This document shows, one piece after another, positions 10,193 through 18,797 of a stretch of 64,000 nt of DNA. The stretch is from IMG/VR virus record IMGVR_UViG_3300010389_000003, positions 39,984 through 103,983 of that record. One strand, given 5' to 3'. The stretch comes from a virus. The notes under the pieces were generated by a model, which was not told the DNA's origin, made no database searches, and saw only the letters and a list, made by a program, of their open reading frames with translations. Position 1 is the first letter of the stretch, and each line of letters starts with the position of its first letter. The position numbers and the translations under genes are program-made.

Positions 10193-12360
10193 GCATATCC
10201 CGGATCCAAAAAGAGATGGTCTTAGATGAAGTGGCAAGGTTCTATTTTTCGAATGGAGAAAAACCAACCTCATCAGCCATTCTTCGAGACATGTCGATGT
10301 TCTTTGCCGACAATCCAATTGGGCGTCCCTTTAATATTGAGCCCAATAACATGCGAGAGGGACTTGTCTCTAATGTAGATGAAGTTAATGACAACATGAT
10401 TAGAGCCGTGTTGAACATATCGATATTATATGAATCCATGCTGCAGGATACAGAAAGGTCGATGTCCCTGTATAGCATAGTCCAAACAAAACTCGAGAAC
10501 CTAAGAGGCAGGCGGGCCAGAATAGAATCGGATATTGATGATTTCCTGTTGGCCCTGAATGATTCATCTGGCTATTTTTATAGCTTCTCTGATTACTTTT
10601 CGACCCTCGACTATACCGATTTGGGCATGTCATCTGCGTTTGTCGACATAGTTTCCGGTCAAGTATCTATACCACCTGTCGCTGAGTTCAGTCGACCACT
10701 GCCCGCAGGTGCTTATGCGGTGAACTCTGCTACCATGACGGTTGATGGAGCATCAGTGTCGTACCAAACAGAGAGCCCATTCGATGGTGCAATAGATGGG
10801 CTCTCCAACACAAATTGGGCCGTTTCTGTTTCAACAAATGAAGTGGCAGAAGTGATTATGGAAGTTCGTATAGACTTGTCTGATTTTCTCCCTCCTGTTA
10901 TATCGAAGGTTGAGATAGATCCATTCACCATGGTGCCAATGCAGGTATTCGTGGAGACAGAAAATACGCTATCCAATTCTGGTGTATTGCGTCAGCGTGA
11001 TTCATTTGGTCAGAACGTCAAATATGGTTCGTACAAGATGACATTTGTGGACACCGCCACCAAAGCGAATATCGTATATATCACAATGCGTAAAACAGAA
11101 CCTGACTATCAGATACAGGATAATAGTACAAATAAACATGTCTATGTTTTTGGTGCCTCTCATCTTGAGATCTCAAGGCAGTCTTACGACACAAGTGCCA
11201 AATTCGTGTCCGCCTCAATTGCCCTGCCTGAAGAGATAGCCACTGATCATGTCATAGATTCCGTATCCCTTTCGGTGGATGAGTACCTCCCAAACAACAC
11301 ATCCGCTGATTATTTCATAGCGGCAGATAGCGGTAACGGTTCTTCATTAGACGACTTCAATTGGCAACAGATATTCCCGGTTGAATCCTCATCTTCAGCC
11401 ACTGGCGCTGCCCTGAAATTGGACGGTGCTGCACTCCACTCCAGGAAGGTAAAACCTGCCGCCGAGGCTCTTTTCAATGACCTGGAGCTGATTCCCATAG
11501 ACGTAAGTGACAGTGACCTTTCCAAACGGAACCCCACAACAACCATCGTCGGTGGAGTTGACATCTATCGAATAGCAGAATTTAAGGAAGAGTTCATTCC
11601 TCAGACTATGGCTATGAGCGAAGGTGTCAATAGTACGAGAATACTGTCAACGGCTTTAGATCCCACAGTTACCAGTGACCTGACATATTGGGCCAGCTAC
11701 ATTGATGGCACCCTCACGGCTAATGAGTTCTATGGTCGGATAGATACTGGTAATGAATTCTTTTATGGGGGCGATATAGGCGCAAACAGTAAGAGTGTTT
11801 ATATAGAGACGTATGTTGATTCTCCCATCGACAGAGAAACTATTCTGAAAGAATTCCGAAAGTCAGATGACAACTCCCAACAGTGGGACGTTTACGTTTA
11901 CCTGAATGGCAGGACCATAGCTTCACTTCCAGCTGGAACAGACACTGCATTGATACCTTGGAAGTTTAACAATGGGCTAAATCATGTGGCGATGACAATT
12001 GATATACCAGCTGCCACCACTGATCATCCTACGCCATATCTGGGCACAATAGATCTTATGGTGGGCGAAGACCTTAGCGCATTTGGCAAGGTGCGGCTCG
12101 GTGAGTGGGTTTATGTTGACCCATTCAAAATGGAATACAATGAGATTGATGAGCCCATGACCTTTACTATATATAATGGGGAAGTCATTTCTCGGCGTCG
12201 CCCTACCACTAACTTTGAACTCAGGTACGCAAAGCCCACCGGAAGAGGCACTAGTGCTATTAGATTCAGGGCAGACCTGCAGAGATCAAATGATGATGAC
12301 AGTGTTACGCCGATTTTGGATAAATATTCGATCAGATTTTCATACGGAGATAGTGAATAA
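10189..12360 (+). CDS. Tail/baseplate-type protein, fibre paralog C with discoidin-like domain (723 aa)
   Basis: It starts at ATG 10189, overlapping the previous stop by four bases. The architecture repeats that of its neighbours. There is a helical head, a coiled coil (QTKLENLRGRRARIESDIDD, about residues 100-119), and a discoidin-like segment with AIDGLSNTNWAVSV near residue 205. The shared motif FGASHLEISRQSYDTSAKFV lies near residue 320, and the C-terminal strand is TPILDKYSIRFSYG. The similarity in order and motifs to the flanking genes supports origin by tandem duplication. Likely structural; no catalytic motif seen. Confidence 0.8.
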   Translation: MSISRIQKEMVLDEVARFYFSNGEKPTSSAILRDMSMFFADNPIGRPFNIEPNNMREGLVSNVDEVNDNMIRAVLNISILYESMLQDTERSMSLYSIVQTKLENLRGRRARIESDIDDFLLALNDSSGYFYSFSDYFSTLDYTDLGMSSAFVDIVSGQVSIPPVAEFSRPLPAGAYAVNSATMTVDGASVSYQTESPFDGAIDGLSNTNWAVSVSTNEVAEVIMEVRIDLSDFLPPVISKVEIDPFTMVPMQVFVETENTLSNSGVLRQRDSFGQNVKYGSYKMTFVDTATKANIVYITMRKTEPDYQIQDNSTNKHVYVFGASHLEISRQSYDTSAKFVSASIALPEEIATDHVIDSVSLSVDEYLPNNTSADYFIAADSGNGSSLDDFNWQQIFPVESSSSATGAALKLDGAALHSRKVKPAAEALFNDLELIPIDVSDSDLSKRNPTTTIVGGVDIYRIAEFKEEFIPQTMAMSEGVNSTRILSTALDPTVTSDLTYWASYIDGTLTANEFYGRIDTGNEFFYGGDIGANSKSVYIETYVDSPIDRETILKEFRKSDDNSQQWDVYVYLNGRTIASLPAGTDTALIPWKFNNGLNHVAMTIDIPAATTDHPTPYLGTIDLMVGEDLSAFGKVRLGEWVYVDPFKMEYNEIDEPMTFTIYNGEVISRRRPTTNFELRYAKPTGRGTSAIRFRADLQRSNDDDSVTPILDKYSIRFSYGDSE

Positions 12361-12734
12361 TGGCAGCGGGAGATAGCCCCACTTTTGAGGGCGTATTCTA
12401 TTCTAGGTTAGACAAGAAAGGTTGGCTTCACCAGCCCTCTTTTGTTCGGAGGCGCCACAGGTATCGCGGGCACCGCGAGAGCTTGAAGATCAACCAGGAA
12501 ATAGACAGCCTCTATGCCGACATGTCTTATCTTGATATGGAATTGACTGAAGCTGAAAACAATCTTGATACGTATGTCAGCAATATCCTTAATGGAGTGA
12601 CCCATACGGGCATTACCTACACAGACGAAGATGCTACTCCGGTAGATTTTGAAGTTACAATACTGTCTATAGACACCCTTGCCGCCAATATGGCAGCATT
12701 GGAACAGAGAATTGAGAGGTTGGAGAATGGTTGA
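12360..12734 (+). CDS. Small structural-type protein with C-terminal coiled coil (124 aa)
   Basis: It begins with ATG overlapping the stop of the preceding gene (TAATGG) and ends overlapping the next one. The N-terminus is basic (SFVRRRHRYRGHRE). Two helical segments follow: INQEIDSLYADMSYLDMELT and a final heptad-like NMAALEQRIERLENG. The position between two large fibre-type genes and the coiled-coil content suggest a trimerising or connector protein, or a detached N-terminal head of the paralog downstream. No family recognised. Confidence 0.7.
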   Translation: MAAGDSPTFEGVFYSRLDKKGWLHQPSFVRRRHRYRGHRESLKINQEIDSLYADMSYLDMELTEAENNLDTYVSNILNGVTHTGITYTDEDATPVDFEVTILSIDTLAANMAALEQRIERLENG

Positions 12735-13977
12735 TTCGCTATATACCAAGAAACGCAACGCGCAATCGAGAGGTCCTACGACTAGCGAGGACTATAATGA
12801 TCGTATAGAAGAGAATTATAGAGACCTTGTTGTGCTATACAACAGAACCGGATCTCTTAAGGAAGATATGCGTGCGTTCTATGGGCGTTTGGCTCAAGAC
12901 TTCCTGTCTCTACAGAAGAGATATGACGAGCTGGTATCTAGAGTAAGCGTTTTAGAGGATGCCACCAATACGCTAACCTTTTATTCCGCGACCCAAATCG
13001 ACAACGACCGATTCGATTCGAGCGAGTATGCTGTCCCCGCAGCATCAAGGTGCTATCATGACGAGAATCACGGACTTGTTGTCCTGCCAAGATCTTCTTC
13101 GGTATCCAAACTAAGGCTTACCAACGCCGATGGAACCCAGTTCATACCCTCGTCTTTTGAGGCCCTTGCATCAAACGTGCCTGGTGCCCTGGATGGGGAT
13201 TCGGGATCAGAAGTAATAGAGTCTGACATTTACTACTCAATAGTGAATGAGGTGGGCAAAGTGTGGGAAAGGCACGTTGTAGCTTCTGCCGCTGATGCGG
13301 AGGGTGCTGCCGTGGATCTTTATATCAGGGTGCCCACAGAATTCTTAACCACCGCTAAGGCGAACGTTTTTGTAATCCACCCCTACCCTATATTTGGTTG
13401 CGATGTAGAAAGCATCTCGTATTCGACCGCGCAGGATGTCAATCTCAACAGTACAGATGGTTATACGCCACTGAATTCAGGGTTATTTAGTAATGGTAAC
13501 GATGATGCTGTTGGATGGGTGGCTCCAGGTGCGTGGACAGACGACAAGATTGTCAAGTGTGGATCCAAGGCTTTCTACTTCGACCCCAAAACCGTAACCG
13601 GTTTGAAGATCAGATTGCGTCAAAAATCCTATCTCAACGAGGGTGGTAAAGCTCTCTACGCTTATGGTGTGTCCCATATGGACCTTCGTTACGACAGCTT
13701 TGCCGATACTGGTAGAACCATCATAAGATTTGATGCGCCAACTGGTAGCACTATTTCATCGGTATCCGATGTTGAGCTAGATATGTTCAATGTGGCAGTA
13801 GGTGAGAAGCCATTCTTATTCGATTATCGGGTCATATGGGAAACTAGTCACGAATCTGGAACATATACAACCGAACCCGTCCCTCTTTCACAGAGGGTTT
13901 GGGTAGAAATCACGCTAAATAAAGCGAATACGGGAACAACTCCAGCTTTGTCGGGTATGACAATTGCATATAGCTAA
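12727..13977 (+). CDS. Tail/baseplate-type protein, fibre paralog D (416 aa)
   Basis: I chose ATG 12727 (MVDSLYTKK) because GAGAGGTTGGAG lies just upstream and it overlaps the preceding stop. The head is helical and followed by a coiled coil (LAQDFLSLQKRYDELVSRVS, about residues 55-75). A beta-rich half follows, with the shared module YGVSHMDLRYDSFADTGRTI near residue 313. The C-terminal strand TPALSGMTIAYS matches the ends of the two larger paralogs upstream. It is the last and shortest member of the array. Confidence 0.8.
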   Translation: MVDSLYTKKRNAQSRGPTTSEDYNDRIEENYRDLVVLYNRTGSLKEDMRAFYGRLAQDFLSLQKRYDELVSRVSVLEDATNTLTFYSATQIDNDRFDSSEYAVPAASRCYHDENHGLVVLPRSSSVSKLRLTNADGTQFIPSSFEALASNVPGALDGDSGSEVIESDIYYSIVNEVGKVWERHVVASAADAEGAAVDLYIRVPTEFLTTAKANVFVIHPYPIFGCDVESISYSTAQDVNLNSTDGYTPLNSGLFSNGNDDAVGWVAPGAWTDDKIVKCGSKAFYFDPKTVTGLKIRLRQKSYLNEGGKALYAYGVSHMDLRYDSFADTGRTIIRFDAPTGSTISSVSDVELDMFNVAVGEKPFLFDYRVIWETSHESGTYTTEPVPLSQRVWVEITLNKANTGTTPALSGMTIAYS

Positions 13978-13999
13978 TCATTAGTTACTATTAGTGCCA

Positions 14000-14062
14000 G
14001 AGGGTATGGGTGCTTGTTAAACCAGGCGTGCAGTAACCTTGACCGTTATGACCTATACCCTC
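14000..14062 (+). promoter_or_regulatory. Long-armed inverted repeat between fibre array and next gene
   Basis: A 12-bp stem (GAGGGTATGGGT at 14000-14011 with ACCTATACCCTC at 14051-14062, one G-U pair) closes a loop of 39 bases. It is followed by ATACTTTTATATAGGAG. It sits in the 111-bp gap before the next gene and could be a weak terminator, an mRNA processing or stability element, or part of a leader. The T-rich run is interrupted, so a terminator is only one option. Confidence 0.45.
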
Positions 14063-14088
14063 ATACTTTTATATAGGAGACAAGAAAT

Positions 14089-14700
14089 ATGGCTAAATTT
14101 TACACAGGATACAGACCAGTTCTAAAGGGTCGTAACCGCAGTAACATGGTTCACCCCTGGAGGGGCGCTGGCGTCTACTCTAATTGGAGCTTGTATAGCA
14201 CAGACCATGTTCTCGATGGCGCTCCTGACACCCATGTAGAGCCCGGTGAGGGCGCTTTCCCGCACGGACTCCAGCTATCCCGTTGGTACCGTGGCCTCCG
14301 CGATAAGTGGCCCCTCGAGAATGCAGGTGAAGGTGCTCGTCAGCTAGGTGCTCGTTGGAATCCCCTAGAGTACAAGGGTCTCGACGGTGCTGCGGCATTC
14401 CAATCCACGTTCGGACATGTTCGTGATCGGAACGTAAGCTATGCCTACTACGACAACTATACCTTTGATGGTGTTACCTCCGCTGAGGTATTTGCTACTC
14501 TCGGCCACGCACAGCGCAAGGAAGGCCTTGGGGGTATGGGGGCATTTGACCCATATGAGCACAACGGCCCTGCTTCGACAGTGGTCTTTGCTAGCTCGTT
14601 CGGACAGGCCATACCAACCGGTTCACAAAATGCGTATGGACATAACAGAGTTAAAGAACACAGAGGCGTCACTTCCTCTAACGCACTCAATATCACTTGA
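14089..14700 (+). CDS. Unrecognised Gly/Trp/Tyr-rich protein, probably virion-associated (203 aa)
   Basis: ATG preceded by ATAGGAGACAAGAAAT, a strong ribosome binding site. The protein is rich in Gly, Ala, Tyr, Trp and His, has no transmembrane segment or signal peptide, and resembles no enzyme I know. Short loosely repeated units such as FGHVRDR, LGHAQRK and FGQAIPTG occur in the second half. It has its own leader with a stable stem and directly follows the fibre array, so a decoration or fibre-tip protein is a reasonable guess. Function not assigned. Confidence 0.7.
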   Translation: MAKFYTGYRPVLKGRNRSNMVHPWRGAGVYSNWSLYSTDHVLDGAPDTHVEPGEGAFPHGLQLSRWYRGLRDKWPLENAGEGARQLGARWNPLEYKGLDGAAAFQSTFGHVRDRNVSYAYYDNYTFDGVTSAEVFATLGHAQRKEGLGGMGAFDPYEHNGPASTVVFASSFGQAIPTGSQNAYGHNRVKEHRGVTSSNALNIT

Positions 14701-14717
14701 GCCAAGGGAGACATTAC

Positions 14718-14957
14718 ATGTTTGAAAGAGTACGGGATTTTTTCCTAAACCGTGAATGGGCGATGTTCGTTGGTATTATTACGACACTCGTTCTTTCCGG
14801 TGAGGAATTTCTAGAATGGATTTCTGTTCTAGCAAACGAGAACAATGACTGGAGCGTTGTGGGTATCCTGCCCCTCGTTGCAGCTGCAATCACTCGCTTT
14901 AGAGTTACATCTAACAGAACTGTTGAGGAGATCAAGGATCAGCTTGATAAGGGCTAG
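14718..14957 (+). CDS. Small membrane protein, holin candidate (79 aa)
   Basis: I chose ATG 14718 (MFERVRDFF) with AAGGGAG 9 bases upstream. Two hydrophobic segments are visible: residues about 14-34 (MFVGIITTLVLSG and onward) and about 50-66 (SVVGILPLVAAAITRF). A charged C-terminal tail follows (EEIKDQLDKG). The size, two transmembrane spans and charged tail fit a class II holin. However, the endolysin lies more than 31 kb away, so the assignment is only by topology. Confidence 0.6.
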   Translation: MFERVRDFFLNREWAMFVGIITTLVLSGEEFLEWISVLANENNDWSVVGILPLVAAAITRFRVTSNRTVEEIKDQLDKG

Positions 14958-15004
14958 TATAGGCGCTATACTCTAGTTACAACAACTTAGGAATTTCTAG
15001 GATC

Positions 15005-15040
15005 TGCGGATCCCTGCCTTCGGGTTGGGTCCGCATTTCT
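15005..15040 (+). terminator. Rho-independent terminator
   Basis: TGCGGA-T-CCC (15005-15014) pairs with GGGTCCGCA (15027-15035) around a loop containing the stable CTTCGG element. It is followed by TTTCTTTCT. It closes the structural operon before the nucleotide-metabolism genes. Confidence 0.8.
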
Positions 15041-15085
15041 TTCTCTAAGCACAAGTTTTATACAGGTTTTGGTAGGGATTAACCA

Positions 15086-15736
15086 GTGGCAAATACAAAA
15101 TCAGAAGACTTTGTAATCAAGAAGGAAGATGCTATCAAGTATCTAGTTCTCTATGTTGCACCAGGAGAAGACCAATGGATTGATGCGTTGGCCTCCTTGT
15201 CTAAGAGAATCGGAGATAAGGATCTACTGCGAAAAATAATCGCGGCCACCATTTTGCTTCCTGCTATGGATAAATCTGTGATCCCTGATATTCCCTACAA
15301 TCTCATCCACTGGATTAAGAAGTACGATCAATTCGGTAAACATGACTGGACAAAGAAATTGGAAACAGTCATGAAGCAAGATGAAGTAATAGCATCGTCA
15401 AGAGATCAGCTTTTGGTGTTGGGGTGCATAGACCCAATAGAGTATGCACCGTACCCTCGCCAATCATTCAGATGGCTGGTTCAGAGAAGTAAGAAAGCGG
15501 AAGAATTCTCCAAAAAAGCAGAGGGGAAGTTTCGTTCAATGGTTCACGTTTATGGTGGGGTATCCATAAACAATGTTTTCAAGGTGCATGAATCAAAGGT
15601 TAACAGAATACCCAACTGGAGAAGTCACTACTTCTTCGAAAGACTTATGCACAAGGTGTATAACATCGATCAGCTCGTAGAAATGAAGCGAGCGGAAATA
15701 GAACAAACAAACCCGACACTTGTCAAGAAACTATAG
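15086..15736 (+). CDS. Unrecognised protein upstream of the ribonucleotide reductase (216 aa)
   Basis: GTG start (MANTKSEDF). The protein is mostly helical with several Lys-rich patches and has no transmembrane segment or cysteine motif. It ends 15 bases before the reductase gene, so the two are probably co-transcribed. No family recognised. The conserved-looking core is LASLSKRIGDKDLLRKIIAA and DQLLVLGCIDPIEYAPYPRQ. Confidence 0.65.
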   Translation: MANTKSEDFVIKKEDAIKYLVLYVAPGEDQWIDALASLSKRIGDKDLLRKIIAATILLPAMDKSVIPDIPYNLIHWIKKYDQFGKHDWTKKLETVMKQDEVIASSRDQLLVLGCIDPIEYAPYPRQSFRWLVQRSKKAEEFSKKAEGKFRSMVHVYGGVSINNVFKVHESKVNRIPNWRSHYFFERLMHKVYNIDQLVEMKRAEIEQTNPTLVKKL

Positions 15737-15751
15737 CCTCAAGGAGCCGCA

Positions 15752-17791
15752 GTGAATAACAGCCATCTCTCATTTACGTTGCCAGAAGATTTCATCAAAA
15801 CCTACTCAAAGAAGCAGCCCAATTGGGGCTTTCCTGTTGGTGGTGGTAATAGCCTTGGTGAGATTACTTTCCTTACTAAATACTCAAGAAAGAAAGAGGA
15901 CGGATCAAAGGAACGCTGGTTCGAGGTCTGTAGAAGATGCGTAGAGGGTTACTACTCAATCCTCAAAGACCACTGTAAACAGAACCGGACGCCATGGAAC
16001 GAGAATAAGGCGCAGGCTGCTGCGCAAGATGCGTATGATAGAATGTTTGCTTTTAAGTGGCTTCCGCCCGGTCGTGGACTGTGGGCCATGGGTACTCCTA
16101 TGGTTCATGAGGATCGTGACTCAGCGCCCCTGTACAATTGCGCCTTCATTTCAACCGAGTTTATTTCAGCGCGATCGAAATACGATGCCACGTATCCATT
16201 CGTGAGACTGATGGAAATGTCAATGAACGGAATCGGTGTTGGCTTCGATGTGGCTGGTGCTGGTAAGATTGAGCTTCATCAGCCACTTGAAGACACATGG
16301 ACCTTTACCGTGCCCGACACTAGAGAGGGCTGGGCAGAAGCGCTGGGTCATCTGTTGGAGTCTTTCTTCTTCAAGAACCGTAAGACTGTGTTGTTTGATT
16401 ATTCCCTGGTACGGCCAGCCGGTGCTCCTATCAAGAGATTCGGAGGTACTGCATCTGGTCCAGAACCACTTGCTTTCACCCTAGAAAAGGTGCGCTCACT
16501 TCTCAGCAATCGTGAGGGCGGTAGAATCACTTCTCGTGATATTGTGGACATCAATAACCTCTCTGGCAAAGCTGTTGTTTCCGGCAACACGAGAAGATCA
16601 GCAGAGATAGCTTTGGGCTTTATTGATGATGATGATTTCATTAATATAAAGAACTGGGAAAGAGAAGAGAATTCTGAACGCATGAAGTACGATGGTACCG
16701 GTTGGGGTGGCCTTAGCAATAACACGGTTATCATTCGTGATGAGGAATCACCTGCTACGCTGGTCGACAGTATTGCCATCAACGGTGAGCCAGGGATCTT
16801 CAACATCGATCTAGCCAGAAAGTATGGCCGAATGGTTGATCCTGTAGATCCGAGTTTGGATTCGAAGGTAAGAGGTCTTAACCCCTGCGCTGAAATAACC
16901 CTTGAACATAACGAGCTATGCAACCTGGCAGAATCCTTCCCACAGCATCACGATTCCATGGAGGACTATCTCCGGACAGAGAAGCATGCATACTTATACA
17001 GCAAGGCGGTAACCCTTCTGCCCACTCCTTGGCCCGAAACAAACGAGGTCATTGCAAGAAACAGAAGAATAGGTAGTTCGATGTCTGGTATTGCACAGTT
17101 CATCGAAAGCAATGACTGGGCAGTTCTGAGAACCTGGTCCGACACTGCCTACCATGAGATTCAGCGTAGAGATGAGCAATACTCTGAATGGTTGGGTATC
17201 CGTAAATCAATCAAGACAACAACCATCAAGCCTTCCGGAACGGTGTCCATTCTTTGTGGAGCGACACCGGGAGTTCATTGGCCGGTTAAGAGTGGCGGCT
17301 ACATTCGCCGTCAGCGTTTCTCAGCGGAAGATCCAATCGTCCCCATTTTCATTGAGGCTGGATATTATGTTGAGCCATCAGTCTCTGATGAGGGTACCGT
17401 TGTTGTTGATTTCTACACTACCGGACCGGAGATGAGAGACGAGCGACAGGTTTCCGTGTGGGAAAAGGTTTCTGTTGCCGTTCTCATGCAGCGTTACTGG
17501 GCGGACAATGCCGTGTCAGCAACGTTCACATTTACGCCAGAAGAGGCAGATCAAATACCTCATGTCATCTCAGCCTATGGTGATCAGTTGAAGACACTCA
17601 GCTTTCTCCCGCTTGGTGAAGCCTCTTCTCCTGGTATGTATCCCCAGATGCCCTATGAAGCAGTGGAGGACAAGAAGTTTGAGGAAAAGGTTAATAAAGT
17701 CAAACGTCTTGACTTCGACATGCTGTATCATGGTAACCTAGGAGATGTCGATGCAGAAAAGTTCTGCACGAATGATACATGTGAGATCTGA
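15752..17791 (+). CDS. nrdJ: Adenosylcobalamin-dependent ribonucleoside-triphosphate reductase (class II, monomeric type)
   Basis: It reduces ribonucleotides to deoxyribonucleotides using a B12-derived thiyl radical, and so supplies dNTPs for phage DNA synthesis. At 679 aa it is close to the Lactobacillus-type monomeric enzyme (about 740 aa) and shares its diagnostic stretches. These are PDTREGW, FGGTASGP, NLSGKAVVSGNTRRSAEIAL, NGEPGIFN and YWADNAVSATFTF. Catalytic elements visible are the active-site cysteine in LYNCAF (about residue 129), the NPCAE motif with the radical Cys and Glu (about residues 377-381), and a C-terminal C-x4-C (CTNDTC) for thioredoxin-dependent re-reduction. GTG start with AAGGAG upstream. 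It is first in a cluster with thyX and dCMP deaminase. Confidence 0.96.
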   Translation: MNNSHLSFTLPEDFIKTYSKKQPNWGFPVGGGNSLGEITFLTKYSRKKEDGSKERWFEVCRRCVEGYYSILKDHCKQNRTPWNENKAQAAAQDAYDRMFAFKWLPPGRGLWAMGTPMVHEDRDSAPLYNCAFISTEFISARSKYDATYPFVRLMEMSMNGIGVGFDVAGAGKIELHQPLEDTWTFTVPDTREGWAEALGHLLESFFFKNRKTVLFDYSLVRPAGAPIKRFGGTASGPEPLAFTLEKVRSLLSNREGGRITSRDIVDINNLSGKAVVSGNTRRSAEIALGFIDDDDFINIKNWEREENSERMKYDGTGWGGLSNNTVIIRDEESPATLVDSIAINGEPGIFNIDLARKYGRMVDPVDPSLDSKVRGLNPCAEITLEHNELCNLAESFPQHHDSMEDYLRTEKHAYLYSKAVTLLPTPWPETNEVIARNRRIGSSMSGIAQFIESNDWAVLRTWSDTAYHEIQRRDEQYSEWLGIRKSIKTTTIKPSGTVSILCGATPGVHWPVKSGGYIRRQRFSAEDPIVPIFIEAGYYVEPSVSDEGTVVVDFYTTGPEMRDERQVSVWEKVSVAVLMQRYWADNAVSATFTFTPEEADQIPHVISAYGDQLKTLSFLPLGEASSPGMYPQMPYEAVEDKKFEEKVNKVKRLDFDMLYHGNLGDVDAEKFCTNDTCEI

Positions 17792-17950
17792 ATGATATCA
17801 GAAATTGTTTCCACGATCATGATCGTACTGTTGACAGCCGTTCCATTGAGCATGCTTGCTTATTGGTGCTCTTCCATTATGGACAATATCAATCATGAAC
17901 CCCTGCCAGAAAATTGGCAAACAATCGAAGAGGATATTGAGGGACAATAA
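17792..17950 (+). CDS. Tiny single-span membrane protein (52 aa)
   Basis: ATG 17792 overlaps the reductase stop (TGAATG) and TAA is at 17948-17950, three bases before the thyX start. Residues about 5-27 form one hydrophobic helix (STIMIVLLTAVPLSMLAYW) followed by an acidic tail (ENWQTIEEDIEG). The tight fit between two enzymes of the same pathway supports translation, but no function can be given. Confidence 0.6.
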   Translation: MISEIVSTIMIVLLTAVPLSMLAYWCSSIMDNINHEPLPENWQTIEEDIEGQ

Positions 17951-17953
17951 AAA

Positions 17954-18658
17954 ATGAGAGAACAAGTAGACTTCCTGGACAAGGGCTATGTAAGATTAGT
18001 CGATGTCATGGGCTCGGACTTGAGTGTCGCCAATGCTGCACGCGCTTCTTATCAGAAAGAGTCAGATGAGTTTTCTGACGCAGATGCAAGATTGATTGAT
18101 TTTCTCGTCAAAGAGAATCACACATCTCCATTGCGCCATGCATTCGTCACCATTGAGTGTCATGCTCCTTTGATGATTGCTCGTCAATGGTTTAAGTATG
18201 TGGTTGGTTCCGATCACACAATGGATTCGTGGAACGAGGCTAGTCGTCGGTATGTGACATCTGAACCAGAGTTCTATTTGGTCAAACCAGATGAATGGCG
18301 TGGTGCCCCCGAGAATTCAAAGCAAGGTTCGGGTGGTCCAGTATCGGACGATGTCGGCATGACATTAACTGCCGAACTTGGTAGCCATATCTCTCGTTCG
18401 GTAGAATTGTATGAGCAAGCAATGAAATGGGGTGTTTGTGCAGAGCAGGCAAGACTTTTCTTGCCAGCCTATGGACTCTATGTCTACTGGAGATGGTCAG
18501 CTAGCCTTCAGGCTGTTTGTCATTTCCTGGCACAGCGCCTTGCTCACGACGCTCAGCATGAGATCACTAGGGCCGCAGAGGCCGTTGCAGAGCTTGTGCA
18601 ACCAAGATTCCCAGTAACTATAGGAAAGTGGTTAGAGGTTCATGGAACTCATAAGTAA
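17954..18658 (+). CDS. thyX: FAD-dependent thymidylate synthase ThyX
   Basis: It converts dUMP to dTMP using methylene-tetrahydrofolate and FAD. The 234-aa length fits the family, as do HTSPLRHAFVTIECHAPLMI, ARQWFK (R77) and NEASRRY (about residues 94-100). The usual RHR part of the ThyX signature is replaced by KYVVGSDHTMDSW, a divergence of a kind seen among phage ThyX proteins. It lies in the dNTP cluster and overlaps a small membrane-protein gene at its 3' end. ATG start, three bases after the preceding stop. Confidence 0.93.
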   Translation: MREQVDFLDKGYVRLVDVMGSDLSVANAARASYQKESDEFSDADARLIDFLVKENHTSPLRHAFVTIECHAPLMIARQWFKYVVGSDHTMDSWNEASRRYVTSEPEFYLVKPDEWRGAPENSKQGSGGPVSDDVGMTLTAELGSHISRSVELYEQAMKWGVCAEQARLFLPAYGLYVYWRWSASLQAVCHFLAQRLAHDAQHEITRAAEAVAELVQPRFPVTIGKWLEVHGTHK

Positions 18659-18797
18659 TATAATCGCAAGTATATTATTGTTCTTGTCGGTTGGTTTTAC
18701 GATCAGCGCAGTCAATGATCTTGAGGCGGGCAAGCGGTCCGCGATCTTGTATCTAGTTTCATTGGCCTGTATTGTGGGAGCCGTGTTTCTGCTGTGA
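18642..18797 (+). CDS. Tiny two-span membrane protein (51 aa)
   Basis: ATG 18642 lies inside the 3' end of thyX in another frame, and TGA at 18795-18797 overlaps the ATG of the dCMP deaminase. Two hydrophobic helices (ISNIIASILLFLSVGFTISA and AILYLVSLACIVGAVFLL) flank a short charged loop (NDLEAGKRS). The coupling to both neighbours suggests a real gene. It could be a small holin-like or membrane-anchoring protein; function unknown. Confidence 0.6.
   Translation: MELISNIIASILLFLSVGFTISAVNDLEAGKRSAILYLVSLACIVGAVFLL

Noticed and set aside
16399-16923. Long antisense open frame (174 codons) over the ribonucleotide reductase
   Set aside because: It mirrors codon structure of a highly conserved enzyme and has no ribosome binding site or family resemblance.
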